From positions 1 to 64,000 of the forward strand of contig CAYGAY010000006.1 of NCBI GenBank assembly GCA_964347975.1: DNA of 64,000 bases, in the 5' to 3' direction. Within the stretch, counting starts at the first letter, position 1; each line of letters begins with the position of its first letter. The notes under the pieces were generated by a model, which was not told the DNA's origin, did no database searches, and saw only the letters and a program-made list of their open reading frames with translations. The position numbers and the translations under genes were made by a program. Shown here one piece after another: positions 30,660-39,883 of the stretch. The stretch is from Bin87 sp964347975. GTDB lineage: Bacteria > Chloroflexota > Dehalococcoidia > Lucifugimonadales > UBA3495.

Positions 30660-32905
30660 CAGGCTGCCGCCTCATCCTTCAGCAAATGCTCGCGCACGTA
30701 ACCGGGTATCGCCTCCCGATGCTCCGCCGGGGTATCCCGGTATTTCCAAAACTCCAGCGCAGTGCCTTCCAGCGAGCCGAAATCCTTGCTGTCGATAATC
30801 CGCCGCACGTCATCATCCGCTGCGTAGGCTTCAAACACCGCCCTCATGTTTTCCAACGCGGCCTCGTCGCTGACCGGGCGCTCAACCAGATACTGCTCGA
30901 AAGCTTCGGCGATGGTCCGGTTACTTGCCTCTTGTTCCTGCCGCAACGTGTAGCGGAGGTCTTCCGCGCGCTCCGCTATTCGCCTGGCGTCGCTGTGGAA
31001 AGTCAGCCGCGTCAGACGGGTCGCCTCGTCCTCTCCGTGACGTATGTAGGCGCCTCTGGGCGGCGGCGGTTCCCGGTCGCCATTCCCTCCGTCGCCGTCA
31101 TCCGGCTTGGGCTCCGGCGGTATCGTGATTCGCGGCTCGTAGTAATGCCCTTCGTGGTGGTATTCGCAAACCCCGAAGTAGTCAATGATTCGGAACCGCT
31201 CCTTGGGCTGTGGCTTCATCCGCTGGCGCACCACCGGGTCGGTATAGTTTTCCCGGAAGTCGTAACGACGGGTTCCGCGCCCTTTGATTTGCGTGAAGTC
31301 CGTAGGCGACTTGATGGGCCGGCAGACGACGATGTTCAACAAGTCCGGGCAATCGTAGCCCGTGGTCATCATCGCCACCGTGACGCAGACCCGCGTCTTG
31401 GACGTCTGGTAACCGGAAATGGCCGGGTGCCTGCCGTTCAGAGCGTTGTTTTTGAACTTTTCGCCGTAGTCGTTGGCGTGCCGCACGTCCGAAGTAATCT
31501 GCGCCGCAAAGTCCGACTGATACACGCCGGGCCAAGTCTCTTCCGCCACTTCGTTCAGCGCTTGCGTCAACATCGCCGCGTGCTGCTGGCTCACCGCGTA
31601 TATGATGCCCTTGCCGATTAGCTCTGTACCGGGTTCCCGCAACGCCTCCCTGACGTACACTCGCGCGAATTCCTCATTGGTTCCCTGCGATAGAAAAGTC
31701 CTGGCAAAGTCGCCGATATGGTATGTGAGCTGCCGCTCCCCCTCGTCCCTTTCGTAATCGGCTATCGTCGCCTCGTACCCTTCTTCCGACATCAGCGCTT
31801 CGGTTACTTCCGTGCGCACGTCAACCGCCGTGGGCAGCGCCAAGTAGCCGTCCTCAGCTCCCTGCTCTATCGTGTAGGAATAGGTCGGCTCGCCCGGGTT
31901 CAGGCCGAACGCCAGATAAGTATCCCGGATGGCCATCTGCTCCCGCGCCGCCGCAGATTGGTCATCATCCCCGACCGCATCGTTGGTGACGAATGTTCGC
32001 GGTGTCGCCGTCAGGCCGATTTTCTCAGCCTGAAACCTCTCAAAAAGCCGGCGATGGTTCGGGCCGCTGATGCAACGGTGCGCTTCGTCGGCCACTAGCA
32101 GGTCAAAATGGTCGGCAGGTATCGGTGTTCCGTGCTGGTGCAGCGCTTCCAGCGACTGTATCGTGGCCACGGTGATGCGGGTATTATTCCAGTCGTGATT
32201 GTCGTTGCCTTCATATGCCGCCACCGTGTACTGGTCATTGATGGCGTTGCGGATGTCCAGCGCAGCCTGTTGCCGTAGCTCAATGCGGTCAACCAGGAAC
32301 AAGATGCGTCGCGCGTTCCCGGTGTTCAGGTAGAGAAAGCAGAGGGCGGCTGCCACCGTCGTCTTGCCCGTCCCCGTCGCCATTTCCAGCAGGAACGCCG
32401 TTTCTCCTTCCTCTGCCCCTCGCTGCACTGCCGCAATGGCGTCGGCCTGATATTGTCGCAAGTCTCGGTCGCCTTCCGCCTTTCGGCGCAGGTACGACTT
32501 GCCCGTTTCCGTAGTCCAGAGTAGCTCCCGATCCACTGGCGGCCTGCTGCTTGCGCTGGCAACCGCCTCCGGTGACGGAATCGGCAACGCCCGCTTGGGA
32601 TTGCCGGCCCGCGTGTCCCACACGTAATGCTCCCGGCCATTCGACAGAATCACCAACGGAATGCCCAACGAGTTGGCGTACTCCCGGGCTTGTTCCTTTC
32701 CTGCCAGCGCATCCGACTCCGCCGGTTTCGCTTCCAGCAGTGCGCTGGCTGTTCCTGCCCTATCGTAAAGTATGTAGTCGGCAAATCCGGAGCGCTCCGA
32801 CCCCGGCGCGTATTCCTCCACGTCAAAGGTCCAGCCGGCTTGCTCCAGTAGCCGGTCAATAATCACTCTAGCCCATTCCTCTGGCGACATTTCGGCCATT
32901 CCCAT
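30659..32905 (-). CDS. hsdR: Type I restriction endonuclease subunit HsdR
   Basis: A 748-residue R subunit. An N-terminal PD-(D/E)XK nuclease region (SALLEAKPAES near 57), Walker A ATGTGKTTVAA near 177, DEAH-type box VADEAH near 271 and helicase C-domain motifs (MMTTGYDCPDLLNIVV and IKGRGTRR) are all visible. It would translocate and cut unmodified DNA together with the fused HsdMS. The start at ATG 32905 overlaps the serS stop (TGATG), so the restriction genes are translated with a tRNA synthetase operon. Confidence 0.9.
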   Translation of the reverse strand: MGMAEMSPEEWARVIIDRLLEQAGWTFDVEEYAPGSERSGFADYILYDRAGTASALLEAKPAESDALAGKEQAREYANSLGIPLVILSNGREHYVWDTRAGNPKRALPIPSPEAVASASSRPPVDRELLWTTETGKSYLRRKAEGDRDLRQYQADAIAAVQRGAEEGETAFLLEMATGTGKTTVAAALCFLYLNTGNARRILFLVDRIELRQQAALDIRNAINDQYTVAAYEGNDNHDWNNTRITVATIQSLEALHQHGTPIPADHFDLLVADEAHRCISGPNHRRLFERFQAEKIGLTATPRTFVTNDAVGDDDQSAAAREQMAIRDTYLAFGLNPGEPTYSYTIEQGAEDGYLALPTAVDVRTEVTEALMSEEGYEATIADYERDEGERQLTYHIGDFARTFLSQGTNEEFARVYVREALREPGTELIGKGIIYAVSQQHAAMLTQALNEVAEETWPGVYQSDFAAQITSDVRHANDYGEKFKNNALNGRHPAISGYQTSKTRVCVTVAMMTTGYDCPDLLNIVVCRPIKSPTDFTQIKGRGTRRYDFRENYTDPVVRQRMKPQPKERFRIIDYFGVCEYHHEGHYYEPRITIPPEPKPDDGDGGNGDREPPPPRGAYIRHGEDEATRLTRLTFHSDARRIAERAEDLRYTLRQEQEASNRTIAEAFEQYLVERPVSDEAALENMRAVFEAYAADDDVRRIIDSKDFGSLEGTALEFWKYRDTPAEHREAIPGYVREHLLKDEAAA

Positions 32906-34185
32906 CACCCCGCCGGTATCGCATCAAACCCCGTGTAGGGCCGCAAAACCTCCGGGATAATCACCGAACCGTCGGGCTGCTGGTTGTTTTCCAGTATGGC
33001 GATGATGACGCGGGGCAGGGCCAGGCCGGAGCCGTTGAGGGTATGCACGAAACGAGGCCGCTCGCCCACGCCGGGCCGGTAGCGGATGTTGGCGCGGCGG
33101 GCCTGGAAGTCGGTGCAGTTGGAGCAGGACGAGACTTCCAGCCATTCCTGGGATCCGGCGGCCCAGACCTCGATGTCGTAGGATTTGGCAGATGGGAAGG
33201 ATATGTCGCCGGCGCAGAGCTGCAGGATACGGTAAGGCAGGTTGAGCTGCCGGCAGACGGTTTCGGCGTTGCCGAGCAATGACTCCAGTTCGTCGAAAGA
33301 AGTTTCCGGCGAGACGAACTTGTACATCTCAACCTTATTGAATTGGTGGACACGCTTGATGCCCCGGGTATCTCGGCCGGCGGCGGCTTTCTCGCGCCGG
33401 AAGCAGGGCGTGTGGGCGACGTAGTACAGCGGCAATTCGTCGGCGGAAAGTATCTCGTCCCGGTGCAGGTTGGTCACCGGGACTTCCGCCGTGGGAATCA
33501 GCCACAGGTCGTCCTCTTCGTCGTGGTACAGGTTGTCAGCGAACAGCGGCAGATTGCCGGAACCTTCCATGATCTCCCGGCGGACGAGGATGGGCAGCGC
33601 CACCTCGTTATAGCCATGCTCGCCGCCGTGCAAGTCCAGCATCCAGGAGATGATGGCCCGCTCCAGCCGCGCGCCGTAGCCGTTCAGGGTGTAGAAACGG
33701 CTGCCGGCGAGCTTGACCCCGCGCTGGAAGTCGATGATACCCAGGCGCTCGGCCAGGTCCCAATGGGGCTGCGCCTCAAAGTCCAGGGTAATCGGTTCGC
33801 CCCAGTGACGCAGGACGATATTGGAGGTTTCGTCGTGTCCGTCGGGCGTGCTGGGGTGGGGCAGGTTGGGGAGCGCAAGCATGGCGTCATTGATTTGCGC
33901 GTCCATCGAGCGCACGTCGTCTTCCAACTCGCTGATGCGCTGGCCGATCTGCCGCATTTCAGCCACCACGTCTTCGGGCGGCGGTCCGCCCTGGGATCGG
34001 GCGCGTCCGATCTCGCGGGACGCCTGGTTGCGGAGGGCGCGAAGCTCGTCGCCCTCGGTGATGGCGGCGCGGCGTCGGGCGTCCAGGGCCAGTATTTCGT
34101 CAAGGCAGTCCTCGTTCTCGGCGCGGCGTACCAGGGCGGCGCGCACCGAGTCGGTTTCGTTGCGAATCTGTTCAAGAGAGAGCAT
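32905..34185 (-). CDS. serS: Seryl-tRNA synthetase
   Basis: A 426-residue class II synthetase. The N-terminal coiled-coil arm (residues 25-100) grips tRNA-Ser; the catalytic domain contains motif 2 HTPCFRREKAAAGRDTRGI and motif 3 NGSGLALPRVIIAILENNQ. It charges tRNA-Ser and tRNA-Sec with serine. Length is normal. It sits between a Uma2-family gene and the restriction genes. Confidence 0.95.
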   Translation of the reverse strand: MLSLEQIRNETDSVRAALVRRAENEDCLDEILALDARRRAAITEGDELRALRNQASREIGRARSQGGPPPEDVVAEMRQIGQRISELEDDVRSMDAQINDAMLALPNLPHPSTPDGHDETSNIVLRHWGEPITLDFEAQPHWDLAERLGIIDFQRGVKLAGSRFYTLNGYGARLERAIISWMLDLHGGEHGYNEVALPILVRREIMEGSGNLPLFADNLYHDEEDDLWLIPTAEVPVTNLHRDEILSADELPLYYVAHTPCFRREKAAAGRDTRGIKRVHQFNKVEMYKFVSPETSFDELESLLGNAETVCRQLNLPYRILQLCAGDISFPSAKSYDIEVWAAGSQEWLEVSSCSNCTDFQARRANIRYRPGVGERPRFVHTLNGSGLALPRVIIAILENNQQPDGSVIIPEVLRPYTGFDAIPAG

Positions 34186-34196
34186 AAAATCAGGCG

Positions 34197-34889
34197 CTAA
34201 ACAAGGTCGAAGATTAGTTTCCTTACCTGAAAGACGAACCCGGGCAGCACATCTTCACCGTCCAGGGTCTCCGGGTCAGCCAACAGTTCCGGTTCGTCAG
34301 CGCCGGCGCGGTAGATGCGGACGGTGCGCTCGAGGGGGTCGATGAACCAGCCGAGCTTCGCGCCGTTGTCCATATATTCTTGCATCTTGGCAAGGAGGGC
34401 GCCAATGCTGGATTGGGAATCGGAACGGACTTCGACGACGAAATCGGGACGGAATCCCCAAGTTTTTGGCGGCTCCGTCCGCGGCGGGAGGATGTTTTCA
34501 CTGGCCGTCCAGGCGGCGTCCGGGCTGCGGAGCGCCTCGTTGGTCAACCTATAGGCGGCGTTTGGCCCGGTTGTCATGCCGGGGCTGCCGACACTGCGGT
34601 TCCACACCTCCGTTTCAAAAAACGTTCGGGACTCGCGCATCTCTGAATACGAAAAAGTTGGCGTCAGCTCCAGTTCCCCGTAGGCGTTCAGTTCCATCGC
34701 CCACAGGCATTCCCGGTTGACCAGGGCGATGTCCCAGAACCAATCCTCACAGGCTTCCGGACCGGCGGCTACCACCGCTTCGGGCAGCCGCAGCCGGATG
34801 GGCCACATCCCGTCGAGGTGAACCGGACCGGAAGCCGCCGGCGGGGTGGGTTGCGCTTCGGTTTTGGTTCCGACATTCGTAGTAGCCAT
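34197..34889 (-). CDS. Uma2-family (DUF820) restriction-endonuclease-fold protein
   Basis: A 230-residue protein of the Uma2/DUF820 family common in cyanobacteria and Chloroflexota. RPDFVVEVRSDSQS is the PD-(D/E)XK core (D-x(n)-E-V), LGWFIDPLERTVRIYRAG follows, and TLDGEDVLPGFVFQV is the conserved C-terminal strand. These proteins often multiply in genomes and their physiological role is not established. The start is set at ATG 34889. Confidence 0.85.
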   Translation of the reverse strand: MATTNVGTKTEAQPTPPAASGPVHLDGMWPIRLRLPEAVVAAGPEACEDWFWDIALVNRECLWAMELNAYGELELTPTFSYSEMRESRTFFETEVWNRSVGSPGMTTGPNAAYRLTNEALRSPDAAWTASENILPPRTEPPKTWGFRPDFVVEVRSDSQSSIGALLAKMQEYMDNGAKLGWFIDPLERTVRIYRAGADEPELLADPETLDGEDVLPGFVFQVRKLIFDLV

Positions 34890-34907
34890 GCCAGTCACCC
34901 TGTTCCG

Positions 34908-36470
34908 TCATTCCTCATCGCGCGGCGCCGCGTTTCCGCCGTCGTTGGAGAGGGAGCGCATCTGCGGGAATAATAGCACATCGCGGATGGTGGACTGGCC
35001 AGTGAGGAGCATGACCAGGCGGTCGATGCCGATGCCCAGGCCGCCGGTGGGGGGCATACCGTATTCCAGGGCGGTGAGGAAGTCAGCGTCGGCGCGGTCG
35101 GCCTCCTCGTCGCCGTAGGCGTCGCGCTGGTGTTCCTGGGCGGCGAAGCGGGCGCGCTGAACCTCGGGATCGTTCAGCTCGGTGTAGGAGTTGGCGATTT
35201 CCATGCCGGCGGCGAATGCTTCGAACCGTTCCACGTAGCCGGGCTTATCGGGATGTCCCTTGGCCAGAGGCGACATATCCTCAGGGTAATCAATGAGGAA
35301 AGAGGGCTGAATCAGGTGCGGCTCTACGTACACGGAGAGCATCTTGTCGATGAGGCGTCCCCGCGCCTCTCTGGGCCCGGGTTCCAGGCCCAGATCCCAC
35401 GCGATGCGGGTGAGTGACTCGGCGTCCGGGTAATCCTCGAGGTCTATTCCGCTACGCCGCCGCAGTTCCTCCCGCAGGGACACGCGAGGCCAGGGCGGCG
35501 TGAAGTCGATAATGTCGTGGCCCATGGCAACCTGCATCCCGCCGTGAATGTCCTGCGCCAGGGTTGCCACCAGCGACTCCACCATTTCCATTACGGCGTT
35601 GTAGTCGGCATAGGCTTCGTAGGACTCCAGCAGGGTGAACTCCGGGTTGTGGTCCTGGTCGATGCCCTCGTTGCGGAAGACTCTGCCGATTTCGTACACC
35701 TTGTCCAGACCGCCTACGATGAGACGCTTGAGGTACAGCTCGGTGGCGATGCGGAGGTACAGCTGCTCGTCCAGGGCGTTGTGATGGGTGATGAACGGGC
35801 GGGCGTGGGCGCCGGCGGGAATGGGCACCAAGATGGGGGTGTCCACTTCAACGAACCCGCGGTTGTCCAGGAACCGACGGATCCCGCTGATGATGCGGCT
35901 GCGCTGGACGAAAGTATCGGCGACTTCCGGGTTGGCGATGAGGTCAAGGTAGCGTTGGCGGTAGCGGGTTTCCACGTCCCTGAGGCCGTGCCATTTTTCG
36001 GGCAGAGGGCGCATCCCCTTGGCGAGGACGGTCAACGAGCGGACTTCGATGGTGGGCTGGCCGGTGCGGGTGCGCATCATGTCGCCGGATACGCCCAGGA
36101 AGTCGCCCAGGTCCAGGTCTTGCAGCAGGGCATATTCGTCGCCGAGGACGTTCTGGCGCAACATGGCCTGCACCACGCCCGATGCGTCGCGCAGGTCCAG
36201 GAAGGCAGCGCGGCCCATGACACGCATGGAGACGATGCGCCCGGCCAGCTGGAGACCGGCTACGCTTTCAGTTTGGCCGGCGGCTTCGGATTCCTCAAAA
36301 CGGGCCACCGCTTCGGCGGCGCTGCAATCGCGCTGGACGCGGGGCGGGTAAGGATCTATGCCGCGCTCGCGGATGCGGGACAACTTGGCTCGCCGGCTGG
36401 CCAGATTGGCCTCCAGGCTGCCCAAGTTGTCCTCCCGTTCGGGCGACGGTGGTTCGATGGTCTGGGACAT
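34908..36470 (-). CDS. lysS: Lysyl-tRNA synthetase, class II
   Basis: A 520-residue protein from ATG 36470. An N-terminal OB fold (residues 60-160, LAGRIVSMRVMGRAAFLDL) binds the anticodon. The class II core has motif 2 (EIGRVFRNEGIDQDHNPEFT) and motif 3 (GGLGIGIDRLVMLLTG). It charges tRNA-Lys. The Uma2-family gene follows after 18 bases. Confidence 0.95.
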   Translation of the reverse strand: MSQTIEPPSPEREDNLGSLEANLASRRAKLSRIRERGIDPYPPRVQRDCSAAEAVARFEESEAAGQTESVAGLQLAGRIVSMRVMGRAAFLDLRDASGVVQAMLRQNVLGDEYALLQDLDLGDFLGVSGDMMRTRTGQPTIEVRSLTVLAKGMRPLPEKWHGLRDVETRYRQRYLDLIANPEVADTFVQRSRIISGIRRFLDNRGFVEVDTPILVPIPAGAHARPFITHHNALDEQLYLRIATELYLKRLIVGGLDKVYEIGRVFRNEGIDQDHNPEFTLLESYEAYADYNAVMEMVESLVATLAQDIHGGMQVAMGHDIIDFTPPWPRVSLREELRRRSGIDLEDYPDAESLTRIAWDLGLEPGPREARGRLIDKMLSVYVEPHLIQPSFLIDYPEDMSPLAKGHPDKPGYVERFEAFAAGMEIANSYTELNDPEVQRARFAAQEHQRDAYGDEEADRADADFLTALEYGMPPTGGLGIGIDRLVMLLTGQSTIRDVLLFPQMRSLSNDGGNAAPRDEE

Positions 36471-36548
36471 GATAGCAGTTTGAATGGTAATTCCTGGCCT
36501 TGGCATTGTAAATGCGACGGGACGGGGCGCGCCGCGGCAGCGCCGTCC

Positions 36549-37646
36549 CTATCCGGTCTGGCCGAAGGGCAGCGACGGGTCAATGTCCAGGGTCATGTCG
36601 GCGATGTCGCCTCGCCGGTACTGGTAGAAAGCCCCGGCGGCGATCATGGCCCCGTTGTCGGTACACAGCACGGGCGGAGGTATGACTGCCGGAAGGGGCG
36701 AATCGGCCAGCACGCGCTGCCTGAGCCGAGCGTTGGCCGTCACGCCGCCGCCCAGTATCAGCCCCCGGGCATGGTAGCGTTCGGCCATGGCCAGCAATTT
36801 AGCAGTCATCACGTCCACCAGGGATTCCTGGAATTGGTGGGCCAGTTGAGCGATCAGCCGGTCGGCGTCGGGGTCATCCGTTTCCGGCGGCGGATACAGC
36901 CCAACGTCTTGAGCGCGATGCAGCAGGGCCGTCTTTACTCCGCTGAAGCTGAAATCCATGGTGTTCCTCATCCACGCCCGGGGCAGAGCCGCCGCCGCCT
37001 GCTCCTGGCGTGGGCTGTGGTTGTTGTCATCCTCTTCGAAGGTTGCCAGGGACTCGGCGGCTTTCTGGATCTCGGGACCGCCGGGAAAGCCCAGACCCAG
37101 CACCCGGGCCGCTTTGTCGAACGCTTCCCCGGCGGCGTCGTCGCGGGTGCGGCCCACCAACCGGTAGTCGCCGTGGCCTTCCATCAGGATCAGGTCGGTA
37201 TGCCCGCCGGACGCGACCAGGCAGGCCAGGGGGAACCCCGGTTCACTGGACGGATCCGGGGCCGGCGCCGGGCCGGCGGCTGCCAGCCAGGCGGCGTAGA
37301 TGTGCCCCTCCAGGTGATTTACGCCCAGCAACGGCACGTTCAGCGTCATCGCCAGAGCCTTGGCCGTGTTGACGCCGCTGATGAGGGCGCCGGCCAGTCC
37401 GGGGCCATGGGTGACGGCAACGGCGTCCACGTCCTCCAGGGCAATTTCGGCGTCGGAAAGGGCTCGATGCAAGGTGGGCTGCATATCGCGGATGTGCTGG
37501 CGCGAAGCCAGTTCCGGCACCACGCCGCCGTGGGTTGCGTGCAGCGCCGCCTGGGAGGCGATCACGTTGGAACGCAAGAGGCGGCCGTCTTCAACCACGC
37601 CGACCGCGGTTTCGTCGCAGGAAGTTTCGATACCCAGAATAAGCAT
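36549..37646 (-). CDS. tsaD: tRNA N6-adenosine threonylcarbamoyltransferase TsaD
   Basis: A 365-residue ASKHA-fold protein. LGIETSCDETAVGVV at the start, HGGVVPELASRQH (metal ligands), MDFSFSGVKTALLH and GGGVTANARLRQ are TsaD signatures. It transfers threonylcarbamoyl to A37 of ANN-reading tRNAs with TsaB and TsaE, which are not in the window. The serine- and aspartate-rich insert near 140 (APAPDPSSEP) is a small variation. Confidence 0.95.
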   Translation of the reverse strand: MLILGIETSCDETAVGVVEDGRLLRSNVIASQAALHATHGGVVPELASRQHIRDMQPTLHRALSDAEIALEDVDAVAVTHGPGLAGALISGVNTAKALAMTLNVPLLGVNHLEGHIYAAWLAAAGPAPAPDPSSEPGFPLACLVASGGHTDLILMEGHGDYRLVGRTRDDAAGEAFDKAARVLGLGFPGGPEIQKAAESLATFEEDDNNHSPRQEQAAAALPRAWMRNTMDFSFSGVKTALLHRAQDVGLYPPPETDDPDADRLIAQLAHQFQESLVDVMTAKLLAMAERYHARGLILGGGVTANARLRQRVLADSPLPAVIPPPVLCTDNGAMIAAGAFYQYRRGDIADMTLDIDPSLPFGQTG

Positions 37647-37802
37647 ACAGATTGGCCCGTCTCGATTGATGGCGTGAAAAATTATAGCAGGGCGAACCGA
37701 AACACGGTGACCGGTCGCTGATCCTAATCGTGCCTGGCGCGTTACCTGTAATCGTTATTAAAATCCGTAATTGAATCAATAATCGTGAAATAATTCTCAA
37801 AT

Positions 37803-37856
37803 AATGCAATATTCTGCATTGAAATAGTTGACTAATCCCGGAATCGACGTTACCCT
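37803..37856 (+). promoter_or_regulatory. Promoter with upstream dyad for the ABC transporter operon
   Basis: TTGACT at 37828-37833 and TACCCT at 37851-37856 have a 17-base spacer. Directly upstream is the inverted repeat AATGCA-ATATTC-TGCATT (37803-37820), suited to a dimeric regulator. The region is unusually AT-rich. Apart from these sites I see nothing else in 37647-37923. Confidence 0.5.
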
Positions 37857-37923
37857 GCCACACGCCCTTAAATGAGGCGGTGCGTATGTGGTACAGGGGC
37901 AGAGGCCCTCATGAGGAATGCGC

Positions 37924-38844
37924 ATGCAGCGTTTCATCATAGTCCGCGTGTTTCACTCCCTGATTGCCCTGGTGGCCATCAGTATCATCGTGTTCGGTTT
38001 GGCGCGGATTACGGGCAACCCTCTGGATGTCCTGCTGCCTATCGAAGCGACCCAGGAGGATTTTGACCGGGTGGAGCAGGCTTGGGGATTGGATAAGCCT
38101 CTGCCCATCCAATACTTCAAGTACGTTGCCAACATCCTCCAGGGCGACTTCGGCAACTCCTTCAAGTGGCAGGACAAGAGCGCCCGGGAGTTGGTGGTCA
38201 GCAGGTTCCCGGCCACGTTACAGTTGGCTTCCCTCGCCTTGGTGATGAGTGTCGTGATCTCACTTCCCATTGGCGTGATCGTGGCAGTCAAGAAAGACAC
38301 TGGTATCGACTATCTGGGCAAGGTAGTTGCCTTGCTGGGTCAATCGTTGCCGTCGTTCTGGCTGGGCATCGTTCTCATGTGGATATTCGCTGTGCAACTG
38401 GACTTGCTGCCAACTTCGGGCAAGGGCGGGATTAAGCACATGATCCTGCCTTCCATCGCTCTCGGCCTGTTCCAGGTGGCTGCGATCATGCGCCTCACCC
38501 GCTCCTCGCTTTTGGAGGTGCTCGACACCGAGTACGTGAAGCTGGCGCGGATCAAGGGACTTTCGGAGCGCGCGGTGATCTGGAAGCACTGCCTGCGGAA
38601 CGCCTTGATCACGCCCCTCACCTATTTCGGTCTCATCCTGGGGAGTTTCCTGACCGGCTCAGTGGTAACCGAAACCGTATTCGCCTGGCCCGGCGTTGGA
38701 CTATTGGCTATCGACGCGGTTCGGGCTCGCGATTTCCAAGTGGTGCAGACGGTGGTTCTCTTCTTCGCCACCATCTACATCCTCGCCAATCTGCTGGTTG
38801 ACATTATGTACGCTTATCTCGACCCCCGCATCCGATATGACTGA
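37924..38844 (+). CDS. ABC transporter permease, DppB/OppB type
   Basis: A 306-residue inner-membrane permease with six segments. The start ATG 37924 is preferred because GAGGA lies six bases upstream. The DppB pattern (GLDKPLPIQYFKYVANILQGDFGNS) and the EAA loop (LDTEYVKLARIKGLSERAVIWKH type) are evident. It forms the channel with the next permease for an oligopeptide, nickel or sugar-type substrate delivered by the lipoprotein at 39884. No ATPase genes are in this operon, so they must be encoded elsewhere. Confidence 0.9.
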   Translation: MQRFIIVRVFHSLIALVAISIIVFGLARITGNPLDVLLPIEATQEDFDRVEQAWGLDKPLPIQYFKYVANILQGDFGNSFKWQDKSARELVVSRFPATLQLASLALVMSVVISLPIGVIVAVKKDTGIDYLGKVVALLGQSLPSFWLGIVLMWIFAVQLDLLPTSGKGGIKHMILPSIALGLFQVAAIMRLTRSSLLEVLDTEYVKLARIKGLSERAVIWKHCLRNALITPLTYFGLILGSFLTGSVVTETVFAWPGVGLLAIDAVRARDFQVVQTVVLFFATIYILANLLVDIMYAYLDPRIRYD

Positions 38845-38894
38845 CCACGCCTAAGGCGAGACAGCCGTCAAGGACGCAACACAGAGGGGAAAGC

Positions 38895-39827
38895 ATGGCA
38901 AATATCGCATTACCGACTCGACTGCCGGCAGTTACGAGATCGGGTACCTGGCGTGCGGTTTTGCAACTCCGACAGTTCCCGGTGTTGCCCATCGCAATCC
39001 TGCTGATCGTGCTCATCATCCCGGCTATCTTCGCGGCCCAGATCTCTCCGCACGACCCATTGGCGGGCAGCTTGCGCAATCGCTTGCAGCCGCCGGTTTG
39101 GGCCGCCCCTGAGATAAAGAACGGTGTCGAAATCAAGCCGGGCGGGTCGTGGAACCATGTGCTGGGCACGGACAAGCAGGGTCGCGATATGCTCAGCCGC
39201 ATTATCTATGGCGCCCGGGTTTCTCTGACCGTGTCCCTGATTGCCGTTTTCATCGCCGGCGTAATCGGTACCGCTTTGGGACTGGCTGCCGGATACTTCG
39301 GCGGCGGGCTGGACCACCTGGTGATGCGCATCGTAGATATCGGCTTATCCATTCCCGCCATCCTGCTGGCGTTGGTGCTGGTATCGGCGATTGGAGCGAG
39401 TTTCGGGACTGTAATCGCCGTGGTCGCTGGCATTTTCTGGTCTCGCTACGCCCGCATGGTGCGCGGCGACACCCTCAGCATCAAGGCCCAGGATTTCGTC
39501 GCCCGGGCCAGGGTGGCGGGGGCATCCAATTTCCGGATCATGGTCCGCCACATCTTCCCCAACGTGGTGAACACGGTGATCGTGCTGGGCACGCTGGAGA
39601 TCGGCCAGGTCATCCTGCTGGAAGCCACCCTCAGCTTCCTGGGCGCCGGCATACCCAAGCCAACGCCGGCCTGGGGCCTGATGGTCTCCGACGGCCGGGA
39701 ACTCATTGTCGAGGCCTGGTGGGTTGCCATGTTCCCCGGCGTTGCAATCCTGCTGACCGTGCTTTCCCTGAACCTCTTTGGCGACTGGGTGCGTGATCGC
39801 CTGGACCCCAAGTTGCGGAATGTGTAA
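38895..39827 (+). CDS. ABC transporter permease, DppC/OppC type
   Basis: A 310-residue permease. HVLGTDKQGRDMLSRIIYGAR is the DppC signature, six membrane segments follow and the EAA loop appears as DFVARARVAGASNFRIMVRH. AGAGGGG precedes ATG 38895. It pairs with the upstream DppB-like protein. Confidence 0.9.
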   Translation: MANIALPTRLPAVTRSGTWRAVLQLRQFPVLPIAILLIVLIIPAIFAAQISPHDPLAGSLRNRLQPPVWAAPEIKNGVEIKPGGSWNHVLGTDKQGRDMLSRIIYGARVSLTVSLIAVFIAGVIGTALGLAAGYFGGGLDHLVMRIVDIGLSIPAILLALVLVSAIGASFGTVIAVVAGIFWSRYARMVRGDTLSIKAQDFVARARVAGASNFRIMVRHIFPNVVNTVIVLGTLEIGQVILLEATLSFLGAGIPKPTPAWGLMVSDGRELIVEAWWVAMFPGVAILLTVLSLNLFGDWVRDRLDPKLRNV

Positions 39828-39883
39828 CCGCCGGCCGTAAACCGACAACCGGGAACGGTTCAACGCGAAGAGGAGGTATCAAG

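Noticed and set aside
35517..37721. Long plus-strand open frame of 734 codons
   Set aside because: It lies opposite lysS and tsaD, which have full family signatures; long antisense frames are common in high-GC DNA.
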